Shown: piece by piece, positions 24,687 through 32,884 of the stretch
How positions within the stretch are numbered: position 1 is the stretch's first letter
Layout: every line of letters begins with the position of its first letter
DNA from: DASQPA01 sp963757335
Lineage (GTDB): Bacteria > Acidobacteriota > Thermoanaerobaculia > Multivoradales > UBA5704
DNA length: 64,000 nucleotides
Reading direction: 5' to 3'
Assembly: GCA_963757335.1 (NCBI GenBank)
Contig: CAVWRJ010000004.1
Span: forward strand, 124,001 to 188,000
The notes under the pieces: model-generated
Database searches by the model: none
What the model was told of the DNA's origin: nothing
The model's input: the letters and a program-made list of their open reading frames with translations, nothing else
Position numbers and translations under genes: made by a program

Positions 24687-27557
24687 ATGAGGAAAAGCCC
24701 GCTCGCAGCCCTCGTCGGGGCCTCCTTCCTCCTCCTCCTGGTCAACACGGCCTACCTCTCGGCCTTCGCCTCGCCCACGGTGTTCTACATGGGGAACGTC
24801 CTCGTGCACCTGGTTCTCGGCGTGCTGTTGGCGGCGGGGGCGGCGCTCCTCTTCGCCCGGCGGCCGGAGCTGCGGCGGGGCTTCGGCCCGGCCGGGGTCC
24901 TCTTCGCGGTAGCCTTGCTCGTCGGCCTCTTCCTCGCCGTCCGCGGCAACGTCACAGCCAACCGCTGGGCCCTCTGGGCGCACGTCGTCGCCGCCGGCCT
25001 CGGCCTCGCCGCTCTCCTCCCCTGGCTGGCGCGAAGGTCTGCCGAGAGCTTCGGCGCGGGCTTCCGGCCGCTCTTCGTCGTCACCCTGGTGCTCTTGGTC
25101 GCCGTCCCAGGAGCGGCCCACCTCTACCGCCGCTCGCACCCGGAGGCCAACGACCGCATCGTCAACCCCATGATCGTCCCCACCTCCATGGACGGGGAGG
25201 GGGGCGGTCCGGCGTCCCCGTTCTTCCCGTCCTCGGCGAAGACCAACGTAGGGGGGATCATTCCCGCCAACTTTTTCATGGACTCCGCGGCCTGCGGCGA
25301 GTGCCACAAAGACATCTACAAGCAGTGGCAGTCCTCGGTCCACCACTTCGCCTCGTTCAACAACCAGTTCTATCGGAAGTCGATCGAGTACATGCAGGAC
25401 ACGATCGGCACCCGGCCGAGCAAGTGGTGCGCCGGCTGCCACGACCATGCGGTCTTCTTCAATGGCCGCTTCGACCGCCCGATCAAAGAACAGATCGACA
25501 CCCCGGAGGCCCAGGCCGGCCTCGCCTGCACCTCCTGCCACGCCATCGTCCATGTCGACAGCTCGATGGGGAACGCCGGCTTCACGATCGAATATCCGCC
25601 CCTCCATGAGCTCGCGACGAGCAAGAACCCGGTGATTCGGAATCTCGATCACTTCCTCACCTACCTGAACCCCGAGCCGCACCGGCGCACCTTCATGAAG
25701 CCGTTCATGCGCGCCGATTCGTCCGAGTTCTGCTCCTCCTGTCACAAGGTGCACCTGGACGTGCCGGTCAACCACTACCGCTGGTTCCGCGGCTTCAACG
25801 AGTACGACGCCTGGCAGGCCTCCGGCGTCTCCGGGCAGGGGGCGCGCTCCTTCTACTACCCGAAGGAGACCTCGACCTGCGTCACCTGCCACATGCCGGA
25901 GGTCGACTCCCAGGATCCCGGCAACCGGAACGGTAAGGTCCACTCGCACCGTTTCCCGGGCGCCAACACGGCCATCCCCTACGTCAACCACGACGAGGCG
26001 CAGCTCGCCGTCAACGAGAGCTTCTTGAAAGGCGCCGTCTCGATCGATCTCTTCGCCGTCTCCCCGGTGGAAGAGGGCCAGGGCGAGACCCGGATGGTGC
26101 GCCGTTCGGACGAGGGGCCAGCGCTCGCCTCGACCTTCGCAGTGGGGGAGGAGGCGGAGCCGACCGGTCCCAGCTTCCTCCGCGAGGTGGGGAAGGTCTC
26201 GGCGCCCTTGGGCATCGCCGGCACCACCGGTACCGCCGTCAGGCCGGGTTCGACGGTGCGGGTCGACGCCGTCGTCCGTACCCGGAAAGTCGGCCACTTC
26301 TTCCCCGGCGGCACGGTCGACGCCTTCGACGTCTGGGTCGAGATGCAGGCGAAAGACGCTCAAGGCCGGGTGATCTTCTGGAGCGGCAAGGTGACGGACG
26401 ACGGCAAGGGGCCGGTCGAGCCCGGGGCGCACTTCTACCGCTCCTACCAGTTGGACGCAGAGGGCAACCCGATCAACAAGCGCAACGCCTGGCAGTCGCG
26501 GAGCGTCCTCTACACCCGGCTGATCCCGCCCGGCGCTGCCGACACGGTTCACTTCCGGATGCATGTGCCGGCCGACGCGGTGGGCCCGCTCACCCTGACC
26601 GCCAAGGTCAACTACCGCAAGTTCTCGCACTACTACACCCAGTTCGTCTACGCCGGTAAGGCGAAACCGGGGCAGGACCCGGGGTTGATCTCGGCCCACT
26701 TCAACAGCTTGGAGTACAACTTCGACCCGGCGAACATCCCGAAAAACGTCTCGGGCCAGATCAGGGACCGCATCCCCGACCTGCCGATCTTCGCCGTGGC
26801 CGAAACCAGGGCACAGCTCGCCCTTTCCGACGCGGCCCACCCGGAGAGCTGGCAGCCGAGGGTCCAGAAGGCGGACCGCGAGCGCTGGAACGACTGGGGG
26901 ATCGGGATGCTCCTCCAGGGTGACTTGAAAGGGGCTGAATACGCCTTCCTCCGCACCACCGAGGCCGAGCCAGGCTATGCCAACGGCTGGGTGAACGTCG
27001 CCCGCGCCCTGATCCGGGAGGGCGAGACCGAGCGCGCCCGGCCCTTCCTCGAAAAAGCCCTGGCGCTCGACCCGCAGCTCGCCTCGGCGCACTTCTTCCT
27101 CGCCCAGGTGCAGAAGACCGACGGCGACTACGACGGTGCCTTGGCCTCGCTCGCAAAGGCGCGGGCGCGCTACCCGCGCGACCGAGTGGTGCTCAACCAG
27201 ATCGGCCGCGTCCTCTTCTTGAAGCGCGAGTACGGCAAGGCGGTCGCCGTGCTCCAGGAGATCTGCCGCGTCGACCCCGAGGACGTCCAGATGCACTACA
27301 CGCTGATGCTCGCCTACCGCGGCCTCGGCGAGGCGCCCAGGGCGGCCCACGAGGCGGCCCTCTTCCGGCGCTTCAAGGCCGAGGAGTCGTCGCAGTCGAT
27401 CACCGGCGTCCGCCGCCGGGCGAGCCCGGAGGACAACAACGAGCGCCAGGCGATCCACGAGCACGAGAGCGTCCCCCTGGGGGCGGCTCCCGCGCCGGCG
27501 CATGCCGCTGCGGCGCCGGTCGCCGCCGCCGCGGGCGCCGCGGGAGGCCAGCCTTGA
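24687..27557 (+). CDS. Membrane-anchored pentaheme c-type cytochrome with C-terminal TPRs
   Basis: 956 residues. About five hydrophobic segments occupy residues 8-147 (for example SFLLLLVNTAYLSAF and VVAAGLGLAALLPWL). The following part has five heme-binding C-x-x-C-H motifs: CGECH near 202, CAGCH near 248, CTSCH near 280, CSSCH near 348 and CVTCH near 397, in a cytochrome c554-like order. Residues after about 730 carry TPRs (WNDWGIGMLLQGDLKGAEYA, ANGWVNVARALIREGETERA, AHFFLAQVQKTDGDYDGALA), and the tail is Ala/Pro-rich. It would carry electrons on the outer face of the membrane. It lies 76 bases after the giant TPR gene and overlaps the next gene (TTGA), placing redox function inside the UnbV operon. 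Confidence 0.88.
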   Translation: MRKSPLAALVGASFLLLLVNTAYLSAFASPTVFYMGNVLVHLVLGVLLAAGAALLFARRPELRRGFGPAGVLFAVALLVGLFLAVRGNVTANRWALWAHVVAAGLGLAALLPWLARRSAESFGAGFRPLFVVTLVLLVAVPGAAHLYRRSHPEANDRIVNPMIVPTSMDGEGGGPASPFFPSSAKTNVGGIIPANFFMDSAACGECHKDIYKQWQSSVHHFASFNNQFYRKSIEYMQDTIGTRPSKWCAGCHDHAVFFNGRFDRPIKEQIDTPEAQAGLACTSCHAIVHVDSSMGNAGFTIEYPPLHELATSKNPVIRNLDHFLTYLNPEPHRRTFMKPFMRADSSEFCSSCHKVHLDVPVNHYRWFRGFNEYDAWQASGVSGQGARSFYYPKETSTCVTCHMPEVDSQDPGNRNGKVHSHRFPGANTAIPYVNHDEAQLAVNESFLKGAVSIDLFAVSPVEEGQGETRMVRRSDEGPALASTFAVGEEAEPTGPSFLREVGKVSAPLGIAGTTGTAVRPGSTVRVDAVVRTRKVGHFFPGGTVDAFDVWVEMQAKDAQGRVIFWSGKVTDDGKGPVEPGAHFYRSYQLDAEGNPINKRNAWQSRSVLYTRLIPPGAADTVHFRMHVPADAVGPLTLTAKVNYRKFSHYYTQFVYAGKAKPGQDPGLISAHFNSLEYNFDPANIPKNVSGQIRDRIPDLPIFAVAETRAQLALSDAAHPESWQPRVQKADRERWNDWGIGMLLQGDLKGAEYAFLRTTEAEPGYANGWVNVARALIREGETERARPFLEKALALDPQLASAHFFLAQVQKTDGDYDGALASLAKARARYPRDRVVLNQIGRVLFLKREYGKAVAVLQEICRVDPEDVQMHYTLMLAYRGLGEAPRAAHEAALFRRFKAEESSQSITGVRRRASPEDNNERQAIHEHESVPLGAAPAPAHAAAAPVAAAAGAAGGQP

Positions 27558-29284
27558 GGCGGCTCCGCTTCAGGCTTCTTTTCGCCCTTGGGGCTGGCGC
27601 TTTCGCCGCTCTGGCCCTCGCCGCGGTCCCTAAATCTGGCAAGACCCCCGGCCCCTCTCCGGCGTCGCCCGCCGGTATCCACTTCACCGACGTCACCCGG
27701 CAGGCGGGCCTCCGCTTCGTCCACAACAGCGGCCGGGCGGGCAAGAAGCTCCTCCCAGAGACCCTGGGCTCCGGGGTCGCCATCTTCGACGCCGACGGCG
27801 ACGGCTGGCCCGACCTGCTCTTCGTCAACGGCAAGGACTGGGCGCCGCATGGCAAGCGCTCGCTCGCCGCCCTCTACCACAACAACCACGACGGCACCTT
27901 CGCCGACGTGACCGCGGGGAGCGGCCTCGACGTCGAGATGTACGGCATGGGGGTGGCGGTCGCCGACTACGACAACGACGGCCGGGAGGACCTCTACATC
28001 ACCGCCCTCGACGGCGACCGCCTCTTCCACAACGAGGGGCGAGGCAAGTTCAAGGACGTCACGGCGGCCTCCGGGATCCGGAACGCCAACTTCGGCACCA
28101 GCGCCGCCTGGCTCGACTACGACCGGGACGGCAAGGTCGATCTCTTCGTCGCCAATTACGTGCAATGGACGAAAGAGACCGACCTCTGGTGCTCGCTCGA
28201 CGGCACCACCAAGTCCTACTGCACCCCGGAGTCCTACAAGGGGACCTCCTCGAAGCTCTTCCACAACCTGGGGGGAGGCCGCTTCGAGGACGTCAGCCAG
28301 AAGGCGGGGATCGCCGAGCCGACCGCGAAGTCGTTGGGGGTCACCGTCCTCGACTACAACGGCGACGGCTGGCCCGACCTCTTCGTGGCCAACGACACCC
28401 AGCCCAACAAGCTCTACCGGAACCGGAAGGACGGCACCTTCGTCGACGAGGCCCTGGAGTCCGGGGTGGCCTTCAACGAGGACGGCACCGTGCGCGGCGC
28501 CATGGGCACCGATGCCGCGGACTACGACCGCTCCGGCCGTCCTCACCTCCTGGTCGGCAACTTCGCCAACGAGATGCTGGGGCTCTACCACAACGAGGGC
28601 TCCGGGGTGTTCGTCGACGAGGCGCCGAAGTCGGCGGTGGGGAAGGCGAGCCTCCTCACCCTCTCCTTCGGGGTCTTCTTCTTCGACTACGACCTCGACG
28701 GCTGGCCCGACATCTTCGCCGCCAACGGGCATTTGGAAGAGGAGATCGAAAGGGTGCAGCCGCGCATCCACTATAAAGAGCCGCCGCTCGTCTTTAGAAA
28801 TCTGGGGAGCAGGGGAAAAGGCACTTTCGAGGACGTCAGCCGGTCCCTGGGAGCCGACCTCCAGCGCCCGATGGTCGCCCGCGGCGCCGCCTACGGCGAC
28901 CTCGACCGGGACGGCGATCTGGACGTCGTCGTCACCACCAACCACGGCCCCGCCTACCTCTTCCGGAACGACGGCGGCAACCGCAACCACTGGCTGGCGA
29001 TCAAGACCGTGGGAACGAAGTCCAACCGCGACGGGCTGGGCGCCGTCGTCCGGTTGGTCTCCCCCGGCGGCAAGCAGTGGGGGATGGTGCGGAGCGGCTC
29101 CTCCTACTGCTCGGAGAGCGACCACACCCTGACCTTCGGCCTCGGGAAGGACGCCCAGGTGACGAGCCTGACGATCGACTGGCCGAGCGGTGAGAAGCAA
29201 ATCTTGAGCAACTTGGCGGCGAACCAGTTCCTCACGATCCAGGAGGGGAAGGGGATCGTGGGGCGGGCAGGGGCGGGGAAGTAG
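27554..29284 (+). CDS. FG-GAP/UnbV (ASPIC) secreted protein, CRTAC1-like
   Basis: 576 residues from TTG 27554, overlapping the cytochrome stop. An N-terminal hydrophobic segment (LLFALGAGAFAALALAAVP) is followed by IHFTDVTRQAGLRFVHNSGR, the usual start of this family. FG-GAP loops include DADGDGWPDLLFV, DYDNDGREDLYIT, DYDRDGKVDLFVA, DYNGDGWPDLFVA and DYDLDGWPDIFAA, and a C-terminal UnbV domain has KSNRDGLGAVVRL, HTLTFGLGKDAQ and TIDWPSGEKQ. It is the best-preserved of the three paralogues and the last gene of the operon. Two decayed copies of its 3' part lie downstream (30548-30814 and 31951-32013). Confidence 0.9.
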   Translation: MRRLRFRLLFALGAGAFAALALAAVPKSGKTPGPSPASPAGIHFTDVTRQAGLRFVHNSGRAGKKLLPETLGSGVAIFDADGDGWPDLLFVNGKDWAPHGKRSLAALYHNNHDGTFADVTAGSGLDVEMYGMGVAVADYDNDGREDLYITALDGDRLFHNEGRGKFKDVTAASGIRNANFGTSAAWLDYDRDGKVDLFVANYVQWTKETDLWCSLDGTTKSYCTPESYKGTSSKLFHNLGGGRFEDVSQKAGIAEPTAKSLGVTVLDYNGDGWPDLFVANDTQPNKLYRNRKDGTFVDEALESGVAFNEDGTVRGAMGTDAADYDRSGRPHLLVGNFANEMLGLYHNEGSGVFVDEAPKSAVGKASLLTLSFGVFFFDYDLDGWPDIFAANGHLEEEIERVQPRIHYKEPPLVFRNLGSRGKGTFEDVSRSLGADLQRPMVARGAAYGDLDRDGDLDVVVTTNHGPAYLFRNDGGNRNHWLAIKTVGTKSNRDGLGAVVRLVSPGGKQWGMVRSGSSYCSESDHTLTFGLGKDAQVTSLTIDWPSGEKQILSNLAANQFLTIQEGKGIVGRAGAGK

Positions 29285-29292
29285 GGCGAGAA

Positions 29293-29327
29293 AGCCGCGC
29301 GCCCCGGTAGCTCCCGGGCACGCGGCT
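29293..29327. terminator. Strong GC-rich hairpin ending the UnbV operon
   Basis: AGCCGCGCGCCCCGG and CCCGGGCACGCGGCT pair over 15 positions with two mismatches around the loop TAGCT. It lies 9 bases after the stop of the last operon gene and before a convergent gene. There is no long T-tract, only GGTTT further on, so termination is inferred from position and stem strength. Confidence 0.55.
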
Positions 29328-29380
29328 GGATCTGTGGGGTTTGACTCTGGCCTACCTAGCTGCTACCCGGGATCTATCCC

Positions 29381-30511
29381 TCAGACGCTGACTGGGACGC
29401 GGTTGCTCTCCTGACCTCCAACCAGCACTCCCACCTGCACGACTGCGGCAGCTCCGCCGTCTACGGGCCACGCGGCGCCATTGGGAGCGGCCGCGGGAAG
29501 CGGGATGGTTACGGAAGTGTCTCCCCAGGTGGTTCCGACCGCAGGGATCGGGATCGGTACGCCGTCTAAGGTCACCTGGCTCTGGCCTCGGCTGGCACCG
29601 AAATAGCTGCCGCTGATTGTGAGATTCCGAGGTAAAGCTCCGCGCGCGGCAAGCGTAGCCGAATTGACGTGCGGCAGGTCTGTCGCCACTGCCTTCTTTG
29701 TCACGTAGGCGCCCTGGCCCAACCCCATGAGGACCATCAGGGCCGTGTCGATGTCGGGCAGCGCGAACTTGTCTGGAAGGGCGCCGACCGCCGCCAGAAC
29801 GCTATAGAGAAAGGCACAAAGGGCGACCAGAGTCCAACTCATCATTTGGATCTTCGTGAGGTCCGGAGATCCGCTGTCATCCTGAAAGATATCGGCAAAG
29901 CACAATCTGGAGGTGGCGAGGATAGGCTTATTGATCCTGCCGCTCGCCGCGTAGGAGGAGGTAATCCCCTTTGCTGCGGTCATTGTGGCAACGCTCAAGC
30001 CCATCGCGAGGAGGAGGTTGTCGGGAAGACTAGCGAGAGCGAGGGGCTTACTGCTCTCGACCCGGGCGGTGTAGAGGACCACATAGGAGAAAAGTACTAC
30101 GACCGTCCAGAGGAAGAACTGGAGCTTCGAGGTGCTCAGACGGCCGTCGAAGCCGAGGCAGATCTTGAGGGGGTTCCAGGCGCGAGCTGGGAGGCAGATG
30201 AGGAAATAGAGAAGAGCCAATGCCAGGAAGCCCACGAGATAGGGTGACGGCCCCGCAACCTGGCTTTTCTTCGTGGCCTGCCCCTTCTGGGGCGATGCGG
30301 CTGGTGCGGGAGCCACCTTCGGTGTCGAATTGCCGGTGTTTCCGGACGGCACGGGGCTCTCAGTCAGGAATGCGGCGAGTCCAAGGCTTGCAAAGCTCGA
30401 CGCAGTTACACCTGGCACGTTAGCGGGGATCGAGGCTTGAGAGGCCGAGCCCCAGAGGACCGCGAGAACCGTCAGGGTAATGGTCAAATGGAACCTTCCC
30501 TGAATTGTCAT
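29381..30511 (-). CDS. Multi-pass membrane protein with C-terminal IPT/TIG-like domain
   Basis: 376 residues, not assigned to a named family. An N-terminal signal-like segment (LTITLTVLAVLWGSASQA) and a Pro/Ala/Lys-rich linker to about residue 85 precede four or five hydrophobic segments: YLVGFLALALLYFLICLPA, FFLWTVVVLFSYVVLYTA, LLLAMGLSVATMTAAKG, WTLVALCAFLYSVLAAVGA and LMVLMGLGQGAYV. The C-terminus (NLTISGSYFGASRGQSQVTL, TTWGDTSVTIPLP) has the pattern of an IPT/TIG immunoglobulin-like domain. Base composition is less GC-rich than the neighbouring operon, hinting at transfer. It faces the UnbV operon and shares no overlap with other genes. Confidence 0.65.
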   Translation of the reverse strand: MTIQGRFHLTITLTVLAVLWGSASQASIPANVPGVTASSFASLGLAAFLTESPVPSGNTGNSTPKVAPAPAASPQKGQATKKSQVAGPSPYLVGFLALALLYFLICLPARAWNPLKICLGFDGRLSTSKLQFFLWTVVVLFSYVVLYTARVESSKPLALASLPDNLLLAMGLSVATMTAAKGITSSYAASGRINKPILATSRLCFADIFQDDSGSPDLTKIQMMSWTLVALCAFLYSVLAAVGALPDKFALPDIDTALMVLMGLGQGAYVTKKAVATDLPHVNSATLAARGALPRNLTISGSYFGASRGQSQVTLDGVPIPIPAVGTTWGDTSVTIPLPAAAPNGAAWPVDGGAAAVVQVGVLVGGQESNRVPVSV

Positions 30512-30547
30512 AATCCCTCCGGTGTAAGAGATGCCTTGAAATCAGGC

Positions 30548-30814
30548 ATCTCCCTTGCCGATGTAGACGGACGCCCTGAAGAAATTTCCTCGAAAAAGGA
30601 AGGTGGCGATCTTGAAGGCCTTTTCTACCACCTGGAGCGGGAAGCGCTGGCGTCCGGCGTTGCCTTCAGCGAAGACGACACGGTACGCGGAGCCACGGAC
30701 GCGGGAGACTGGTCACACCTCCTGGTCAGCAACTTCGCCAACGAGAGACTTGGGCAAGATGGGAAGGGGATCGTGGGCGGTCGGGCCCAGCCGGCGGGCC
30801 TTAGACGAGCGTAG
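30548..30814 (+). pseudogene. Decayed fragment of an FG-GAP/UnbV gene (relative of 27554-29284)
   Basis: The reading frame around 30641-30790 gives EALASGVAFSEDDTVRGA, then LLVSNFANERLG and GKGIVGG. The intact gene at 27554-29284 has EALESGVAFNEDGTVRGA, HLLVGNFANEMLG and, at its very end, GKGIVGR. The fragment therefore joins a middle piece to the last codons with an internal deletion. The upstream part (LADVDGRPEE, LFYHLER) also looks like worn FG-GAP sequence. No start or signal sequence is present. Confidence 0.6.
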
Positions 30815-31351
30815 GTACCGCGAAATGGGTGCGGAATCCGCTAGCCCGGCGTGGTGTCAAGGGAACGGCGTCCGTTCGGGCGAAACGAATGCGAAATTCG
30901 CTTGGCGGACGCTATTTCGGCGGAACGAAGGCTCGATTCGCGGAACCGGAGCTCGGTCACGCGAATTCACAGTCGGCACCAAGAATTTCCGCTGTTTTCG
31001 GCGTAACCACGCTATTTTGGGCTCCGCCACCTCTGATGCGCATCCCGCAATCGAAGTTTAACGGGCGTAAAGGCTGCTTCTCAGACCGCGACCTCAGTCG
31101 CCTCTTACTCAAGCGATGAGCCATTGCAGCCGCTGTCGCGCCCCTCCGTGGCCTCGCCACACGCGTAGGAGCCGTAGAGCTGGCTAGGTGGGGAGGAAAG
31201 CGGTTTTTAGTGTACCGCAGGAGGTCTCCTACCGGTAGGAATGCGACGTTATATCCAGCGGGCGACTTCCGAACCTACTGCCCACCGTGCGCGTTTCAGT
31301 TCGAGACGAAGGCTCGGTATACGTCTGCCAGGCTCAGAAGGGACCGCGGAT
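30815..31351. other. Gene-poor stretch with inverted repeats
   Basis: No convincing gene was found in these 537 bases. The stretch is less GC-rich than the flanks. GCGTCCG at 30868-30874 pairs with CGGACGC at 30906-30912 around the palindrome GCGAAATTCGC (30891-30901). TCCTACCGGTAGGA at 31227-31240 is a perfect 14-base palindrome, a possible operator or remnant of a mobile element end. Confidence 0.4.
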
Positions 31352-31906
31352 TCAAGCCGCGAAGATCTGCGCGACATCGATCGAGAGAGCGGGGAGGAGG
31401 GGAGTCGTCACTCGGTCGCCGCGCCGGTAGGTGGCGATCAACCGGTACGCCCCGGCCGCGCGGTCGAGCCGGTAAACCTCGATTGCCTCTTGCTCTGCAA
31501 GGGCCATCCAGTACTCGGGGATGCCATGCCGGGCGTAGGTCTCCATTTTGAGGCCGCGGTCCACCTCCTCGGTTGAGGGGGAGAGCACCTCGACCACGAG
31601 GTCGGGAACGCCGCGGATGACGTCCCCCAGGATGCCCGCGTGCTCGGCGAGGACGACGACGAGGTCTGGCTGGAGGGCCGTGGCCCGGGCGAGGACGACA
31701 TCCGCGGGCGCAATGAAGACCTCCGCCCCTTCAGGCAGGCCCCCCTGGATGGCGATCGCCAGTTTCAAGACGATTCTCTGGTGCCGCAGAGACGGCGCTG
31801 GGCTCAAGTAGGCTTCTCCGTCGAAGAGCTCGTAGCGATGGCCGTCGGAGGGGAGCCGGGAGAGCTCCTCGTAAGTGATGTAGGGCCGGACGAGCGGATA
31901 GGACAT
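31352..31906 (-). CDS. Uma2 family (DUF820) PD-(D/E)XK nuclease-like protein
   Basis: 184 residues, the normal length of the family. Key segments are TYEELSRLPSDGHRYELFDG at the N-terminus, LQPDLVVVL with the metal-binding Asp, and PDLVVEVLSPSTEE with the Glu, followed by KMETYARHGIPEYWMA. These match the restriction-endonuclease-like Uma2/DUF820 proteins, which are abundant in Cyanobacteria and other GC-rich bacteria and whose role is unknown. It stands alone in a remnant-rich accessory region. The nuclease fold is established for the family; activity here is not shown. Confidence 0.88.
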   Translation of the reverse strand: MSYPLVRPYITYEELSRLPSDGHRYELFDGEAYLSPAPSLRHQRIVLKLAIAIQGGLPEGAEVFIAPADVVLARATALQPDLVVVLAEHAGILGDVIRGVPDLVVEVLSPSTEEVDRGLKMETYARHGIPEYWMALAEQEAIEVYRLDRAAGAYRLIATYRRGDRVTTPLLPALSIDVAQIFAA

Positions 31907-31950
31907 GCGGCTATTGTAGGGCAGATCCCGGGGGAGGTGGAATCACTGCG

Positions 31951-32013
31951 GATCAGTTCCTCACGGTCCAGGAAAGGAAGGGGATCGTGGGGCGGGTGGG
32001 GGTGGGGAGGTAG
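31951..32013 (+). pseudogene. 63-bp echo of the 3' end of the 27554-29284 UnbV gene
   Basis: These 63 bases, from GATCAGTTCC to the TAG at 32011-32013, align without gaps to 29222-29284, the last 21 codons including the stop of the UnbV gene, with about nine differences. The remnant is stranded between the Uma2-like gene and the small antitoxin-like gene, showing that a copy of the UnbV gene once lay here or that a duplication broke up. Confidence 0.7.
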
Positions 32014-32098
32014 GAGAACAGCCGGGGCCAGGAGCCATGGAGTAAGATAAAGTGGTTCGCGTCCCTAGAGCCGACCGGAGATTTCTTGGAGGTTGCAC

Positions 32099-32299
32099 AT
32101 GGGTAGGGTCGAACAGATCGAGGCCCAGATCGAGAAGCTAGACGCAAATATCTTCAATAAGTTTCGCGATTGTTGCCTCGGCCACGTGCGCGACCGCTGG
32201 GATCAACAGATCGAGTCCGAGGCGGCGGCCGGGAAGCTCGCCTTTCTGCTCGAGGAGGCGTCTGAAGCGGAGCGACGCGGGGAAATCCGTCCGCTGTGA
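32099..32299 (+). CDS. Small antitoxin-like protein (orphan)
   Basis: 66 residues: a helical N-terminus (RVEQIEAQIEKLDANIFNKF) followed by RDRWDQQIESEAAAGKLAFL and a charged end EAERRGEIRPL. The pattern W-D-x-Q-I-x-x-D/E-x-x-A-G-K-L and a C-terminal R-x-L is seen in many small antitoxins that precede RelE-type toxins. GGAGG at 32088-32092 sits before ATG 32099. No toxin gene follows; the next gene is a DUF3052-like protein 16 bases downstream. Assignment is from pattern memory only. Confidence 0.55.
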   Translation: MGRVEQIEAQIEKLDANIFNKFRDCCLGHVRDRWDQQIESEAAAGKLAFLLEEASEAERRGEIRPL

Positions 32300-32315
32300 A
32301 CCATAGGACCACGCG

Positions 32316-32723
32316 ATGACCGAGAATACGCTGGTGAAGAAGCTGAAGCTCAAGGCGGGTCAGCGCGCCGCGATCGTCGGCGCGCCGAGCGGCTATCTCA
32401 GCCAGCTCCAACCGCTGCCGGACGGGGTCGAGGTGAGCAAGACCCTGACCGGCGCCTTCGACTGGGTTCAGATCTTCGTGCGCACCCAAGCCGAGTTGGA
32501 CAGCGCCGTGCCCCAACTCCTCGCCGCGCTCAAACCCGAGAGTCTCCTCTGGGTCGCCTTTCCCAAGGGCTCGTCCAAGATCCAGACCGACCTCACCCGG
32601 GATACGGGGTGGGACGTTCTCCACAGCACCGATCTCAAGTGGATCAACCTGATCTCCGTCGACTCGACCTGGTCCGCCTTCTCGTTGCGACCCTACAGAC
32701 CGGGGGAGGCACGGCAGGCCTAA
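32316..32723 (+). CDS. DUF3052-like small protein
   Basis: 135 residues. It begins KKLKLKAGQRAAIVGAPSGY, continues FDWVQIFVRTQAELDSAVP and LWVAFPKGSSKIQTDLTRD, and ends WDVLHSTDLKWINLISVDST plus WSAFSLRPY. This Lys/Gly-rich start, central W-V-x-F and the W-P-K-x-S-S-I-x-T-D-L motif are typical of the DUF3052 family, whose function is unknown. It follows the small antitoxin-like gene closely and may be co-transcribed. Confidence 0.75.
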   Translation: MTENTLVKKLKLKAGQRAAIVGAPSGYLSQLQPLPDGVEVSKTLTGAFDWVQIFVRTQAELDSAVPQLLAALKPESLLWVAFPKGSSKIQTDLTRDTGWDVLHSTDLKWINLISVDSTWSAFSLRPYRPGEARQA

Positions 32724-32884
32724 GGGTCACGGCTGAATCGACAGGTCGCGAGATCCTTCCCGGCGAAGGGTCCCTCCCCCTGGGCGGGAGGCGGTTGGGG
32801 CAGCGGGGAGGACAGGAGTGGACAGGAGGGGGGCGCCTCGCTGAGGTACAACCTCCCTGCCACTGCACCCTTGTCACAGAGACC

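Noticed and set aside
4318..29284. Complete enediyne cluster
   Set aside because: No iterative type I enediyne PKS or thioesterase of that system is present; only DUF1702-like and UnbV-type accessory proteins.
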